From Roseiarcus sp963779095 (GTDB taxonomy: Bacteria > Pseudomonadota > Alphaproteobacteria > Rhizobiales > Beijerinckiaceae), in the NCBI GenBank assembly GCA_963779095.1, contig CAVZWU010000016.1, positions 379,904 to 443,903 of the forward strand: 64,000 nucleotides of DNA, written 5' to 3'. Below the pieces are notes generated by a model. That model did no database searches and was not told where the DNA came from. It saw only the letters and a list, made by a program, of their open reading frames with translations. Within the stretch, counting starts at the first letter, position 1. Each line of letters opens with the position of its first letter. Of this stretch, positions 8,859 through 17,260 are shown in pieces. The translations under genes and the position numbers were made by a program.

Positions 8859-9680
8859 ATGCAAGAATCAGCAACCGGCAGTGTGCCGCTGATTCGGAGG
8901 CTCGACGTGTCCGACGGTCACACGGGGTCATATGAACCAATTCAGGAACTTAAAATCGAAGATCGGCAATACGACTTAATGAGCCGCGCATGCTCAAGCT
9001 GCGGAACTGAGCATTTTGAAATTTGGCGTTGGAGCGGGGCTTCGTTCGCCCGTTATAAAATGCCCCCCGATTTTACCGTTGATGCTTTTCTGCAGTTTGT
9101 TGAACCGCTAGATGAACAACTGCTGGAAACCGCTCCCGACATTCTTGAAGGGTTTTGTGAGAAATTATATGAAGTCAATTCCTCAACAGGGGTTGAGGCC
9201 GATTTCAGTTTTTCCTTCCGATTACTAGAATATGCTAGGCGACGACTTGCCACGCTGGACAAATTAGGCGTGCTGGAGGCCATTGAATCTGTCGAAGAAC
9301 CGAAAGACGCCTCATCGATTGCCTTGAGAGCAGCATTTGAACTCGGCTCTGCCGCCGCTGAGCATCGCCTTATGGTCAGTTGGGAAGACTATCTTCACGA
9401 CGGCGTGGCGATGTCGGAATGGCGAAACGCTGGGCTGCCGAAGGCGCGACAGGAGCGGATTCGCCAAGGAGCAAAAACGCGATCGGCGATCTTGAAAGCT
9501 GCAAGTCAACTCTACCAGGACCACCCTGAGCTATTGCGGAATGATTCGGAGACCGCGCGGCGGATCATCCGATTGCACCTCCCCGGACTCCAAAAAGGCA
9601 ACAATCAACAAGTTGGCTTGGACGCGATCACGCGTCATTTGCGCGATGCTCGGCGAACGGCGAAGCGTCCGGAAAATTGA
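8859..9680 (+). CDS. Island protein of unknown function with CxxC motif
   Basis: This is a 273-residue soluble, acidic protein that I do not recognise. A CSSCGTEHFEIW motif about 45 residues in could bind a metal. The middle is rich in Glu and Leu helices, and the C-terminal third is basic, suggesting nucleic-acid contact. The frame continues upstream into the integrase gene; the first ATG after the integrase stop (MQESATGS) is taken as the start, though a GTG or an upstream start overlapping the integrase is possible. Base composition is visibly more AT-rich than the neighbouring integrase and bkd genes, consistent with foreign origin. Its position between integrase and AlpA fits an island maintenance or cargo gene. 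Confidence 0.55.
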   Translation: MQESATGSVPLIRRLDVSDGHTGSYEPIQELKIEDRQYDLMSRACSSCGTEHFEIWRWSGASFARYKMPPDFTVDAFLQFVEPLDEQLLETAPDILEGFCEKLYEVNSSTGVEADFSFSFRLLEYARRRLATLDKLGVLEAIESVEEPKDASSIALRAAFELGSAAAEHRLMVSWEDYLHDGVAMSEWRNAGLPKARQERIRQGAKTRSAILKAASQLYQDHPELLRNDSETARRIIRLHLPGLQKGNNQQVGLDAITRHLRDARRTAKRPEN

Positions 9681-9777
9681 TACATTGCTCCGAACCTCGG
9701 AAAATCCTCTCGGATATTCCGGACTCAAAATTCTAGCTTCCAGGCAGTCAAATCCAATTGGAGCCTTTGGAAGCCAA

Positions 9778-10020
9778 ATGATTCCTACTAAGTCCCATCG
9801 TCCGCCTCTCGCGATGTCGCTAGCGGGTCGGTTCCTGCCGGAAGAGGGTTTCGTGCGGATATCGGCGATCCTAAGCCCTGGGGGCCCCATTCCTGTTTCG
9901 AAATCCACGTGGTGGGCGGGCGTTAAAACCGGACGCTTCCCGGCCCCTGTGAAGCTTGGTCCCGGTACCACCGTTTGGCGCGTCGCGGATATCCGCAACC
10001 TCATCGACAAGGCGTCCTGA
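9778..10020 (+). CDS. AlpA-family phage/island regulator (excisionase-like)
   Basis: This small MerR-like winged-helix protein (80 residues) resembles AlpA, which activates integrase or excision genes in P4-like islands. The family pattern is visible: ISAILSPGG, then VSKSTWWAGVKTGRFPAPVKLGP, then TVWRVADIRNLI. ATG at 9778 or at 9814 (MSLAGRFLPEEG) could be the start; the second fits typical AlpA length better. The longer open frame upstream is a shadow of the previous gene. It stops 3 bases before the next gene, and the three genes 9778-11444 look like one operon. Confidence 0.75.
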   Translation: MIPTKSHRPPLAMSLAGRFLPEEGFVRISAILSPGGPIPVSKSTWWAGVKTGRFPAPVKLGPGTTVWRVADIRNLIDKAS

Positions 10021-10023
10021 CGC

Positions 10024-10500
10024 ATGGCGAAGCGGCTTAACGGCCGCCGCGTCAAAATCCATCGCAGTTACACCACCTCGGAAGCAGCCAAGCTTCTGGG
10101 GGTGGTGAAACATACCGTCAGCCGATGGATTCACGACGGCCTCCCCGTGATCGAACGCAAACGCCCGCTGCTCGTTCACGGCTCCGACCTGCGCGCCTTC
10201 CTCCAGGCGCGCCAACCTCTCAAGCAGCCCTGCCGGCCTGGACAGTTCTACTGCCTACCCTGCCGCGTTCCAAAGCGCCCCGCCTTCGGCGAGGCGGATT
10301 TCCGGCCAACGACAGCGAAGACCGGGATGCTTGAGGGCCTATGTCCGGACTGTGGCTCTATGATCTACCGCGTCGCCAGAACCGCCTCGCTCGCCACTGC
10401 CGTCGGCGACCTCAATGTAACGCAGCACCCGGCGCGGCAACGCATAAGCGATAACCTCTCTCCCTCCTCAAATGTTCAGTTCGAAGGACCTTCAGAATGA
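10024..10500 (+). CDS. Helix-turn-helix protein with C-terminal zinc-ribbon-like cysteines
   Basis: The protein has 158 residues. A MerR/excisionase-type helix-turn-helix is at residues 14-60 (TTSEAAKLLGVVKHTVSRWI, then DGLPVI). Two CxxC pairs follow (CLPC near residue 77 and CPDC near 108), forming a probable zinc ribbon. The last 45 residues are low in recognisable structure. Its stop overlaps the start of the next gene by 4 bases (ATGA), so the DNA-binding protein and the recombinase are translationally coupled. It probably guides or regulates that recombinase. This is inference from arrangement. Confidence 0.65.
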   Translation: MAKRLNGRRVKIHRSYTTSEAAKLLGVVKHTVSRWIHDGLPVIERKRPLLVHGSDLRAFLQARQPLKQPCRPGQFYCLPCRVPKRPAFGEADFRPTTAKTGMLEGLCPDCGSMIYRVARTASLATAVGDLNVTQHPARQRISDNLSPSSNVQFEGPSE

Positions 10501-11444
10501 ACCCGAAAAGAAACCCCTCCAATGAGCGGGCCAAACGTGCCTACCTCAGTTGGCTGGGCGGGTCGCAGGGCCGGCACGAGGCCTCGCTCGACGCCGTCGC
10601 AAAGGCGCTGGAGCGCTTCGACGAATACAATAAGCGGCACGACTTCGCCAGGTTCCACTTCGAGCAAGCGCTCGGCTTTAAGGTTCGGCTTGGCGAACAG
10701 CACAACGCCCGAACGGGAGCGCCATTGTCGGCCTCCACCATCAAATCGACCCTCGCGGCGCTGAAGGCGTTCTTCATCTGGCTGGCGGGCGAACCGAGCT
10801 ACAGGGCGAAGCTGCGGCGGTCCGACGCTGAATATTTCAACCCGCTCGACAACCTCGCCCGCGTCGCAGGGGCGCATCGCCGCCGTCCGTGGCCGACGCT
10901 CGCGCAAATCCGGGCTGCACTCGCCGCCATGCCGACGGAGACGGAAATCGACCTGCGCGACCGCGCGCTCGTCGCCTTCACGATCCTGACCGGCGCGCGC
11001 GACAGCGCCATCGTCTCGTCGCGCCTCAAGCACATCGACATCAAGGCTAAGCTCCTGGAGCAGGACGCGCGGGAGATGGACACCAAGCGCGCGAAGACCT
11101 TCACGACATGGTTCTTCCCCGTCGACGCTGATATCGAGAAGATCGTCGTCGACTGGGTCGAGTTCCTGCGCAGCGTAAAGCAGTTCGGCCCGGACGACCC
11201 CATCTTTCCAAAAACCCGCGTCAGGCAGGGGCCGGACTTGGAATTCGCCGCCGTCAGCCTCGACCGCGCGCCGTGGGCGAACGCCAACCCGGTCCGCACG
11301 CTATTCAAGCAGGCGTTCGGGCGAGCCGGGCTGCCCTACTTCAATCCCCATAGTTTCCGCCAAACGCTTGTCCATCTCGCCTACGAGTTGAAACTCAACA
11401 CCGAGCAGATCAAGGCATGGTTGTCGATTTCCGTCGAGAACTGA
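10497..11444 (+). pseudogene. Tyrosine recombinase truncated by IS21 (catalytic Tyr lost)
   Basis: This is a phage-integrase family protein with an N-terminal SAM-like domain (about residues 10-100) and a catalytic domain. The first Arg is in LTGARDSAIVSSRLKH and the HxxR box in NPHSFRQTLVHLAYEL. The natural sequence ends at KAW, where IS21 begins (11422). The last residues (LSISVEN) are encoded by the IS end. The segment with the second His and the Tyr nucleophile is missing, so the protein cannot catalyse strand exchange. The neighbours suggest it was once the third member of an AlpA/HTH/recombinase operon. Confidence 0.85.
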
Positions 11445-11492
11445 CCCGGGATTTCCATTGAGAACTGACCCGGCTTGATGATGGTTTTGGGA

Positions 11493-12060
11493 TCAGGCGT
11501 TCGTCAAGTTTCGAGGTTTCTCCTTTGCGGGTTTGGCGGCTTTCGCCGAGCTGTTCTTGAAGCGGAAGCTGTCGTTTCCGGTTTCGAGAATGTGGCAGCG
11601 GTGGGTGAGACGATCGAGTAGAGCGGTCGTCATCTTCGGGTCGCCGAACACGGTTGCGGACGCGCTTGCGATGATGCTCGATCGCCTGGACGCCGATCGC
11701 GGTGGCGAGATGCGTCTTGCCCGTGCCGGGGCCGCCGACCAGGACGACATTGTGGGCGTCTTCCAGGAACTCGCAACGATGGAGTTGACGTGTGAGCGCC
11801 TCGTTGACCTCGCTGCTGGCGAAGTCGAAGCCGGCAAGGTCGCGATAGTTCGGAAAGCGGGCCGCTTTGAGCTGGTAGGCCGTCGACCTTACCTCCCTGT
11901 CGGCTGTTTCCGCCTTCAAGAGCTGCGATAGGATGGGCAGCGCCGCCTCAAAGGCCGGAGAGCCTTGCTCGGTCAGCTCGCCGACCGCCTGAGCCATGCC
12001 GTGCATTTTGAGGGTGCGCAGCATGATGACGACGGCGCCAGCGGCGGGATTATGACGCAT
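11493..12060 (-). pseudogene. istB: IS21 ATPase IstB, internally deleted and frameshifted
   Basis: This is the transposition helper ATPase of IS21. The N-terminal part is intact through Walker A (VVLVGGPGTGKTHLATAIG) to AIEHHRKRVR. The next recognisable sequence, in another frame, is GDPKMTTALLDRLTHRCHIL followed by the usual C-terminus. About 80 residues expected between them, including Walker B, are absent. The start codon overlaps the end of istA by 11 bases. Without Walker B the protein cannot be active, so this copy depends on another IstB for transposition. Confidence 0.85.
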
Positions 12061-13591
12061 GGCGCGCCTCCCGGGCTTGGCGCAGCGCATCGTAGCGTTC
12101 GACGTTGGCCTGCGGCTCGGAGGTGAGCGTCAAAGCATTGGGCGGCTTCACGACGGGTGGGTCGATTGGCTTGCCGTCAATCAACCGGTGCAGCAGGTTC
12201 AGAATGTGCGTCTTGGTCGGCACGCCGGCCTCCAGAGCCAGTTCGACGGCAGTGAGCACGGCCTGCTCGTCATGCTGGAGGACGAGAGCCAGAATCTCGA
12301 CCATCTCGCGGTCGCCGCCCGGCGTCTTGAGCATGCGCTGTTGCAAGGCACGGAAGGCAGGCGGGAGTTCGGCGAACGGCGCGCCGTTGCGGAGTGCGCC
12401 CGGTTTGCGCTGAATGACCGCCAGATAGTGCCGCCAATCGAAAACGGTGGTCGTGCTCTTGCGTTGGTGGGAGCGGGCAAAAACGCGGCGATGTTCGCAG
12501 ACGACTTGTCCCTCGGCGGCGACAACGATGCGTTCGGGATAAACTCGTACGCTGACTGGACGATTGGCGAAGGAGGCCGGCACGCTATAGCGATTGCGGT
12601 CCAGATGGACCAGGCACGTCGGCGACACGCGCTTGGCGTATTCGACGAAGCCGTCGAACGGGCGCGAAGGCTGCATCAGATGCTGGACCTCTTCGGCCCA
12701 GGCGTCGGCAATCGCGCCAGGATGCGAGGCGTGCGGCGTCTGCTCCCACAGCTCCCTGCATCGCATCTCCAGCCAGTCGTTCAGCGCCGCCAGGGAGGGG
12801 AAGCTGGGCATGGGCTGCCAGAGCCGATGGCGGGCGTCCTGGACGTTCTTCTCGATCTGCCCCTTCTCCCAACCGGACGCCGGATTGCAGAACTCCGCCT
12901 CGAACAGGAAGTGGCTGACCATGGCTGCGAACCGTGCGTTGACCTGGCGGTTCTTGCCGCGCCCGACTTTGTCGACCGCAGTGCGCATGTTGTCGTAGAT
13001 GCCTCGCCGGGGAACGCCGCCCAGCACGCGGAAGGCGTGGTTATGGGCGTCGAACAGCATCTCGTGGGTCTGCTGCGGGTAGGCCCGGAGGAAGAAGGCG
13101 CGGCTGCAGGACAGTTTGAAGTGAGCGACCTGCAGCTTGGTTCGCTCGCCGGCAATGATCGCCCAATCTTCCGACCAGTCGAACTGGAACGCCTCGCCCG
13201 GCAAAAACGCCAGCGGCACGAACACGCCGCGGCCGCACGTCTTCTGTTCCTGTTGCCGAGCGGCCTTCCAGTCGCGAGCGAAGGCCGCCACGCGATTGTA
13301 GGAGCCGTCGTAACCGAGGGCGGCCAGATCGGCGTGCAATTGCTTGGTCGTCCGCTTCTGCTTGCGGGACTTCCCCGCCTCCTGCCGCAGCATATGCGAC
13401 AGCTTGTCGGCGTAAGGGTCCAGCTTGCTCGGGCGGTCAGGGATGTTGAACCTCGGTTCAACGGTGTCCGAGCGCAGATATTTGCGGACTGTGTTCCTCG
13501 ACAGCCCCGTGCGCCGCGATATCTCTCGGATCGAGAAATGGTCCCGGTAGTGCCAGCGTCGGATGACGCTCAGTAACTCCATGTCGATCAC
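12050..13591 (-). CDS. istA: IS21 transposase IstA
   Basis: This is a DDE transposase of 513 residues. The N-terminal helix-turn-helix is at residues 15-40 (FSIREISRRTGLSRNTVRKY). The retroviral-integrase-like core follows, with catalytic Asp in FQFDWSEDW, the second Asp in RRGIYDNMRTAV and Glu in GWEKGQIEKNVQ. The C-terminal beta-barrel contains RNRYSVPASFANRPVSVRVY. Length and order are normal for IstA and the frame is uninterrupted. It is cotranscribed with the defective istB. Confidence 0.95.
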   Translation of the reverse strand: MIDMELLSVIRRWHYRDHFSIREISRRTGLSRNTVRKYLRSDTVEPRFNIPDRPSKLDPYADKLSHMLRQEAGKSRKQKRTTKQLHADLAALGYDGSYNRVAAFARDWKAARQQEQKTCGRGVFVPLAFLPGEAFQFDWSEDWAIIAGERTKLQVAHFKLSCSRAFFLRAYPQQTHEMLFDAHNHAFRVLGGVPRRGIYDNMRTAVDKVGRGKNRQVNARFAAMVSHFLFEAEFCNPASGWEKGQIEKNVQDARHRLWQPMPSFPSLAALNDWLEMRCRELWEQTPHASHPGAIADAWAEEVQHLMQPSRPFDGFVEYAKRVSPTCLVHLDRNRYSVPASFANRPVSVRVYPERIVVAAEGQVVCEHRRVFARSHQRKSTTTVFDWRHYLAVIQRKPGALRNGAPFAELPPAFRALQQRMLKTPGGDREMVEILALVLQHDEQAVLTAVELALEAGVPTKTHILNLLHRLIDGKPIDPPVVKPPNALTLTSEPQANVERYDALRQAREARHAS

Positions 13592-13695
13592 TCCATCGTC
13601 CCCCGCCTAGGCCAAGGGGGAAGGGTTCGAACATGGGTCAGTTCTCGGTGGAAAAACCCGTGGCGCCCGGGTCAGCTCTCAGTGGAAATCAACAT

Positions 13696-14589
13696 GCAAT
13701 CGAAATGGATAGTGGCTTTGAAAACAAGTATGTATACTATTATTGCTTAAGCGAAGAATTCACGAAGCAGTTCAGACGTTCGATCACTGGCATAATTGGG
13801 GGCGTCTCTCTTAACAAATTCAGAGAAATCAATATTCCTGTGCCGCCGCTTAAGTACCAGCGTCGTATAGTTGCCATTTTGGACGAGGTGTTTGCCGGGT
13901 TGGACGCGATGCGTGCAAACGGCGAAAGGAATATAGCGAACTGTGAGGCTTTGCTGAAAAACAGCTTGCGCGACAGTTTCACAGTTGAGCTTGCAAACTG
14001 CGAGAAAAAAACGCTGGCTGACGTGGCCAAGGAATTTGGACGGGGTAAATCCAGACATCGGCCACGAGGCGACCCGAAGCTACTGGGCGGGAAATATGCG
14101 TTTATTCAGACAGGAGACGTAGCTAACGCCACACATGAGATTGAGACGTTTTCGCAGACGTACAATGAACTTGGATTGGCGCAGAGCAAACTCTGGCCGA
14201 AGGGCACGGTCTGCATTGCAATCGTCGGCGCCAACGTCGCCGAAACCGCCATTTTGGGTTTCGACGCTTGCTTTCCGGATAGCGTAATCGGCTTGGTCCC
14301 GGACCCCTTGAGGGCAGACGGCGATTTTATTCAATTCTTACTGACCGCGCATAAGGACATGCTGAAGGAGAAGGGCAAGGGAACCGCGCGCGACAACATA
14401 AATATGGCGACGTTTCAGGAAGAACGATTTCCCCTTCCAAACGTGCAGCGTCAAAGGCAAATCGCAGCCCGTTTGATGGCCTTGGCGGAGGAAATAAATA
14501 ATCTCAAAGACGTTATTGCAAACAAGGTCGCAGTCATCGACGAACTCCGCAAATCCCTTCTGCACCAGGCCTTTTCCGGAAATCTCTAG
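13696..14589 (+). pseudogene. hsdS: Type I restriction specificity subunit HsdS, N-terminus lost
   Basis: This is a DNA-recognition subunit of a type I restriction-modification enzyme. Only the end of the first target-recognition domain remains (IPVPPLKYQRRIVAILDEVF), then the central conserved helix (DAMRANGERNIANCEALLKN). The second target-recognition domain and the C-terminal conserved helix (LMALAEEINNLKDVIANK, ending LLHQAFSGNL) are complete. The first domain is cut by IS21: residues encoded before 13695 come from the IS end and are not HsdS. The region is more AT-rich than its surroundings. The gene ends 3 bases before hsdR. A protein made from here would carry one recognition half only. 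Confidence 0.85.
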
Positions 14590-14592
14590 CCC

Positions 14593-16914
14593 ATGAACGA
14601 AGCCGAGACCCGCGCCGAACTCATCGACCCCAAGCTGAAGGCCGCAGGTTGGGGCGAGGTCGACGGCAGCCGTATCCGGCGCGAATATGCAATCACCGGC
14701 GGTCGGTTGCTCGGCGGCGGCAAGAAAGGCTCGGCGGATATCGCCGATTATGTGCTTGTCTACCGCAACACGCGCCTCGCCGTGGTGGAAGCCAAGCGCC
14801 GCGACCTGCCCGTGACCGAAGGCCTCGGTCAGGCCAAGGCCTATTCGCAGAAGCTGCAAATCCGCTTCGCCCTCGCCACCAACGGCGACGGCCTTTATCG
14901 CGCCGACACGCAGACCGGCGACGAGTGTCCGCTTGCCGATTGGCCGACGCCGCAAGACCTGTGGGCGCTGACTTTTCCCGGGGTAAACCTGTGGCGCGAC
15001 CGCTTCGCCGCCGCGCCCTATGCCGAGCGCGGCGACTGGACGCTGCGTTTTTATCAGGCCAACGCGGTCGAGCGGGCGTTGGAGCGCGTCGCCGACGGTG
15101 GCAAACGCATCTTGCTGACGCTCGCGACCGGCACCGGCAAGACCTCCATCGCGTTTCAATTCGTCTGGCGACTGTTCGAGGCGAAATGGAGCCTGTCGGG
15201 CGAGCCGACCCGCCGCCCGCGCGTGCTGTTCCTCGCCGACCGCAACAACCTCGCCGATCAGGCCTTCAACGACTTCAACGCCTTCGGCAAGTTCGAGGAG
15301 AAGGCGCTCGTTCGCGTCACCCCCGATGCCATAGCCAAGACCAAACAGACGCCAAAGAACGGCGCGGTCTTCTTCACGATCTTCCAAACCTTCATGTCCG
15401 GCCGCGACGCCAGCGGCCAGCCTGCGCCCTATTTCGGAGACTACCCAGCCGACTTCTTCGATTGCGTCGTCATCGACGAGTGCCATCGCGGCGGGGCCAA
15501 CGACGGAGAGTGGCGCAAAATTCTGGAATATTTCTCGCCCGCGCTGCAGCTTGGCCTCACCGCGACGCCGAAGCGCAAGATCAACGCCGACACCTACGCC
15601 TATTTTGGCGAGCCGGTTTACGTCTATTCGCTGAAGGACGGCATCAACGACGGCTTCCTAACGCCGTTCCGCGTTCGTCAGATTGCGACGACGGTCGATG
15701 AATATGTCTATACGCCCGATGATGACGTGGTCGAGGGCGAGATCGATGACGGCCGGCGTTACCGCGAAGAAGACTTCAACCGCATCATCGAAATCGAAGC
15801 GCGTGAGCGCAAGCGCGTGGAAATCTTCATGTTGGAGATCGACCAACGCCAGAAGACCCTCGTTTTCTGCGCAAGCCAAGCGCACGCCGCCGCCGTGCGT
15901 GATCTCGTCAATCAAATTAAGATCAGCAAGGACCCTAACTACTGCGTTCGCGTGACGGCGAACGACGGCGCTATCGGCGACCAGTTTCTGAAGGAGTTCC
16001 GTGATAACGAAAAGACCATCCCGACGGTCCTGACGACCTCGCAGAAGCTGACGACAGGAGTCGACGCGCGCAACGTGCGCAACATCGTGCTGATGCGACC
16101 AATCAAGTCGATGATCGAGTTCAAGCAGATCATCGGGCGCGGAACGCGGCTCTATGATGGCAAGGACTATTTCACGATCTATGACTTCGTGAAGGCCTAC
16201 GAGTTATTCAAGGACCCCGAATGGGACGGCGAGCCTCCTGAGCCGGGCGAGCCGAAGCCGCGCCCTGTCGTGTCCGGGCCGGGCGAGCCGACGCCGACGG
16301 GCGACGGCGGCGAAGAGGACGAACCGAAGCGGCCGAAGAAGATCAAGATCAGGCTCGCCGACGGCAAGGAGCGCACGATTCAGTTCATGGCCGCGACAAG
16401 CTTTTGGAGTCCGGACGGCAAGCCGATGTCGGCAGCGCAATTCATCGAGGCGCTGTTCGGTCAGCTTCCCGACTTCTTCAAAGACGAGGACGAGCTGCGC
16501 CGCCTCTGGGGCAATCCGGAGACCCGCAGGGCGCTGCTCGACGGGCTGGAGACGAAGGGCTTCGGCCTCTCCCAACTCGCCGAGATGAAGGCGGTCATTG
16601 ACGCCAAGGACAGCGATGTTTTCGACGTGCTGGCCTACATCGGCTTCGCGCTTCCGCCGAAGAGCCGGCAGGAACGGGCGGAGGCCGGCAAGAACCGGAT
16701 CAAGAATGTCTACGAGAATAAACTTCAAGCCTTCCTAGAATTCGTCTTGGGCGAGTACGTCCGGCAAGGCGACGACGAGCTGGCTCTGAATAAGCTGAAC
16801 GGATTGATCAAGCTCAAGTTTGGCTCGGCGAACGAGGGCGCGAAAGCGCTAGGCGGCGCGGCGACGATCCGGAGCGCGTTCGTCGGCTTCCAGCGCTACC
16901 TGTATCAAGGCTAG
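14593..16914 (+). CDS. hsdR: Type I restriction enzyme motor/nuclease subunit HsdR
   Basis: This 773-residue EcoEI-like restriction subunit translocates and cuts unmodified DNA when bound to M2S. The N-terminal PD-(D/E)xK nuclease is SADIADYVLVY, then VVEAKRRD (residues about 48-75). The superfamily 2 helicase has Walker A TLATGTGKTSIAF, the DEAD-type box VIDECHRGG, motif III GLTATPKR and motif VI IIGRGTRLYDGKD. An acidic Pro-rich linker (about residues 540-575) precedes the C-terminal HsdM-docking domain. The frame is intact. No hsdM is present in the window, so HsdR alone should be inactive unless another type I methyltransferase serves it. Confidence 0.95.
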   Translation: MNEAETRAELIDPKLKAAGWGEVDGSRIRREYAITGGRLLGGGKKGSADIADYVLVYRNTRLAVVEAKRRDLPVTEGLGQAKAYSQKLQIRFALATNGDGLYRADTQTGDECPLADWPTPQDLWALTFPGVNLWRDRFAAAPYAERGDWTLRFYQANAVERALERVADGGKRILLTLATGTGKTSIAFQFVWRLFEAKWSLSGEPTRRPRVLFLADRNNLADQAFNDFNAFGKFEEKALVRVTPDAIAKTKQTPKNGAVFFTIFQTFMSGRDASGQPAPYFGDYPADFFDCVVIDECHRGGANDGEWRKILEYFSPALQLGLTATPKRKINADTYAYFGEPVYVYSLKDGINDGFLTPFRVRQIATTVDEYVYTPDDDVVEGEIDDGRRYREEDFNRIIEIEARERKRVEIFMLEIDQRQKTLVFCASQAHAAAVRDLVNQIKISKDPNYCVRVTANDGAIGDQFLKEFRDNEKTIPTVLTTSQKLTTGVDARNVRNIVLMRPIKSMIEFKQIIGRGTRLYDGKDYFTIYDFVKAYELFKDPEWDGEPPEPGEPKPRPVVSGPGEPTPTGDGGEEDEPKRPKKIKIRLADGKERTIQFMAATSFWSPDGKPMSAAQFIEALFGQLPDFFKDEDELRRLWGNPETRRALLDGLETKGFGLSQLAEMKAVIDAKDSDVFDVLAYIGFALPPKSRQERAEAGKNRIKNVYENKLQAFLEFVLGEYVRQGDDELALNKLNGLIKLKFGSANEGAKALGGAATIRSAFVGFQRYLYQG

Positions 16915-16925
16915 CGTCTGCGAAT

Positions 16926-16945
16926 GTTGGTACATTTGTTGGTAT
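16926..16945 (+). promoter_or_regulatory. Putative integrase arm-type site, right
   Basis: GTTGGTACATTTGTTGGTAT matches the left site at 18 of 20 positions. It sits between the hsdR stop and attR. The shared layout supports both the island boundaries and the assignment as recombination sites. Confidence 0.6.
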
Positions 16946-17000
16946 AAATAATTCCTGGCTATTTTTATCGTATATAGAACAATGACATAAATTAAGAATG

Positions 17001-17070
17001 CGATGCCTTTCCTAGCACCACTTTTGTGTCTTCGAACGTCCAGGTTAGTCCAAAAGATTTGGATAATCAA
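17001..17070 (+). repeat. attR (degenerate copy of tRNA-Leu 3' end)
   Basis: This is the partner of attL. CCTTTCCTAGCACCA resembles the tRNA 3' terminus with one base missing, and the similarity continues into the flank (GTCCAAAA and following bases). It lies about 87 bases after the hsdR stop and marks the likely right end of the island. Confidence 0.6.
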
Positions 17071-17087
17071 TAGTTTACGTACCTTCT

Positions 17088-17195
17088 ACCGTCGGCGATG
17101 AGTTTGTCGTTACGTGCATTGATCGGCTGGCGCGCTCAATCGGCGACCGTCAGGACATCGTCCGCTCACTCAAAACTAAAGGCGCGACAAGGCGA
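17088..17195 (+). pseudogene. Serine recombinase (resolvase/invertase) fragment
   Basis: About 36 codons translate to TVGDEFVVTCIDRLARSIGD and then QDIVRSLKTKGA. This is the conserved stretch of resolvase/invertase catalytic domains following the catalytic Ser region (usual form VVTRLDRLARS). No start, no Ser region and no DNA-binding domain are present. It lies just outside attR and is a relic of another mobile element. Confidence 0.7.
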
Positions 17196-17260
17196 CGGAA
17201 CGGTCAAGGCGCCGATTTGCCGGAAACACGGGGGCTGGGATGACCGGCTGGCGGCGTGAT

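Larger units (their letters stand above)
11422..13694 (-). mobile_element. IS21-family insertion sequence
   Basis: A 2.27-kb element begins with TGTCGATTTCCGTCGAGAACTG and ends with the inverse of TGTTGATTTCCACTGAGAGC. Each end carries two copies of a roughly 20-base repeat of the type ATTTCC-N5-GAGAACTGACCC, the multiple-terminal-repeat layout of IS21. It contains istA and a broken istB on the minus strand. The flanks (GCATGGT to the left, TGCAATC to the right) show no matching 4-8 bp target duplication. The left flank is the middle of a recombinase gene and the right flank the middle of hsdS. That suggests the IS mediated a deletion or the two sides come from different copies. Confidence 0.88.
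7395..17070. mobile_element. Genomic island integrated at tRNA-Leu(CAG)
   Basis: About 9.7 kb is bounded on the left by the tRNA-Leu 3' end and on the right by a degenerate copy of that 3' end and its downstream flank (17001-17070). A P4-type integrase gene lies just inside the left end, and near-identical 20-base sites (7530-7549 and 16926-16945) lie inside both ends. The cargo is an unknown protein, an AlpA-like regulator, a helix-turn-helix/zinc protein, a truncated second tyrosine recombinase, IS21, truncated hsdS and hsdR. Because the right att copy has diverged, the island is probably old and its right boundary is approximate. Confidence 0.8.

Noticed and set aside
12059..13576. A 505-codon open frame on the plus strand opposite istA
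   Set aside because: It is the antisense shadow of the istA transposase, which has full family motifs. The plus-strand translation is Arg/Ala-rich with no domain.
13633..13695. Start of the hsdS open frame within the IS21 right end
   Set aside because: These codons are IS terminal repeats, not HsdS sequence; the true gene portion begins after 13695.
11410..13700. A 4-8 bp target duplication flanking IS21
   Set aside because: Adjacent bases (GCATGGT and TGCAATC) do not match at the boundaries defined by the TGT...ACA ends.
14338..15486. A 382-codon open frame on the minus strand opposite hsdS/hsdR
   Set aside because: Low-complexity antisense reading of hsdR; no motif and no ribosome-binding site.
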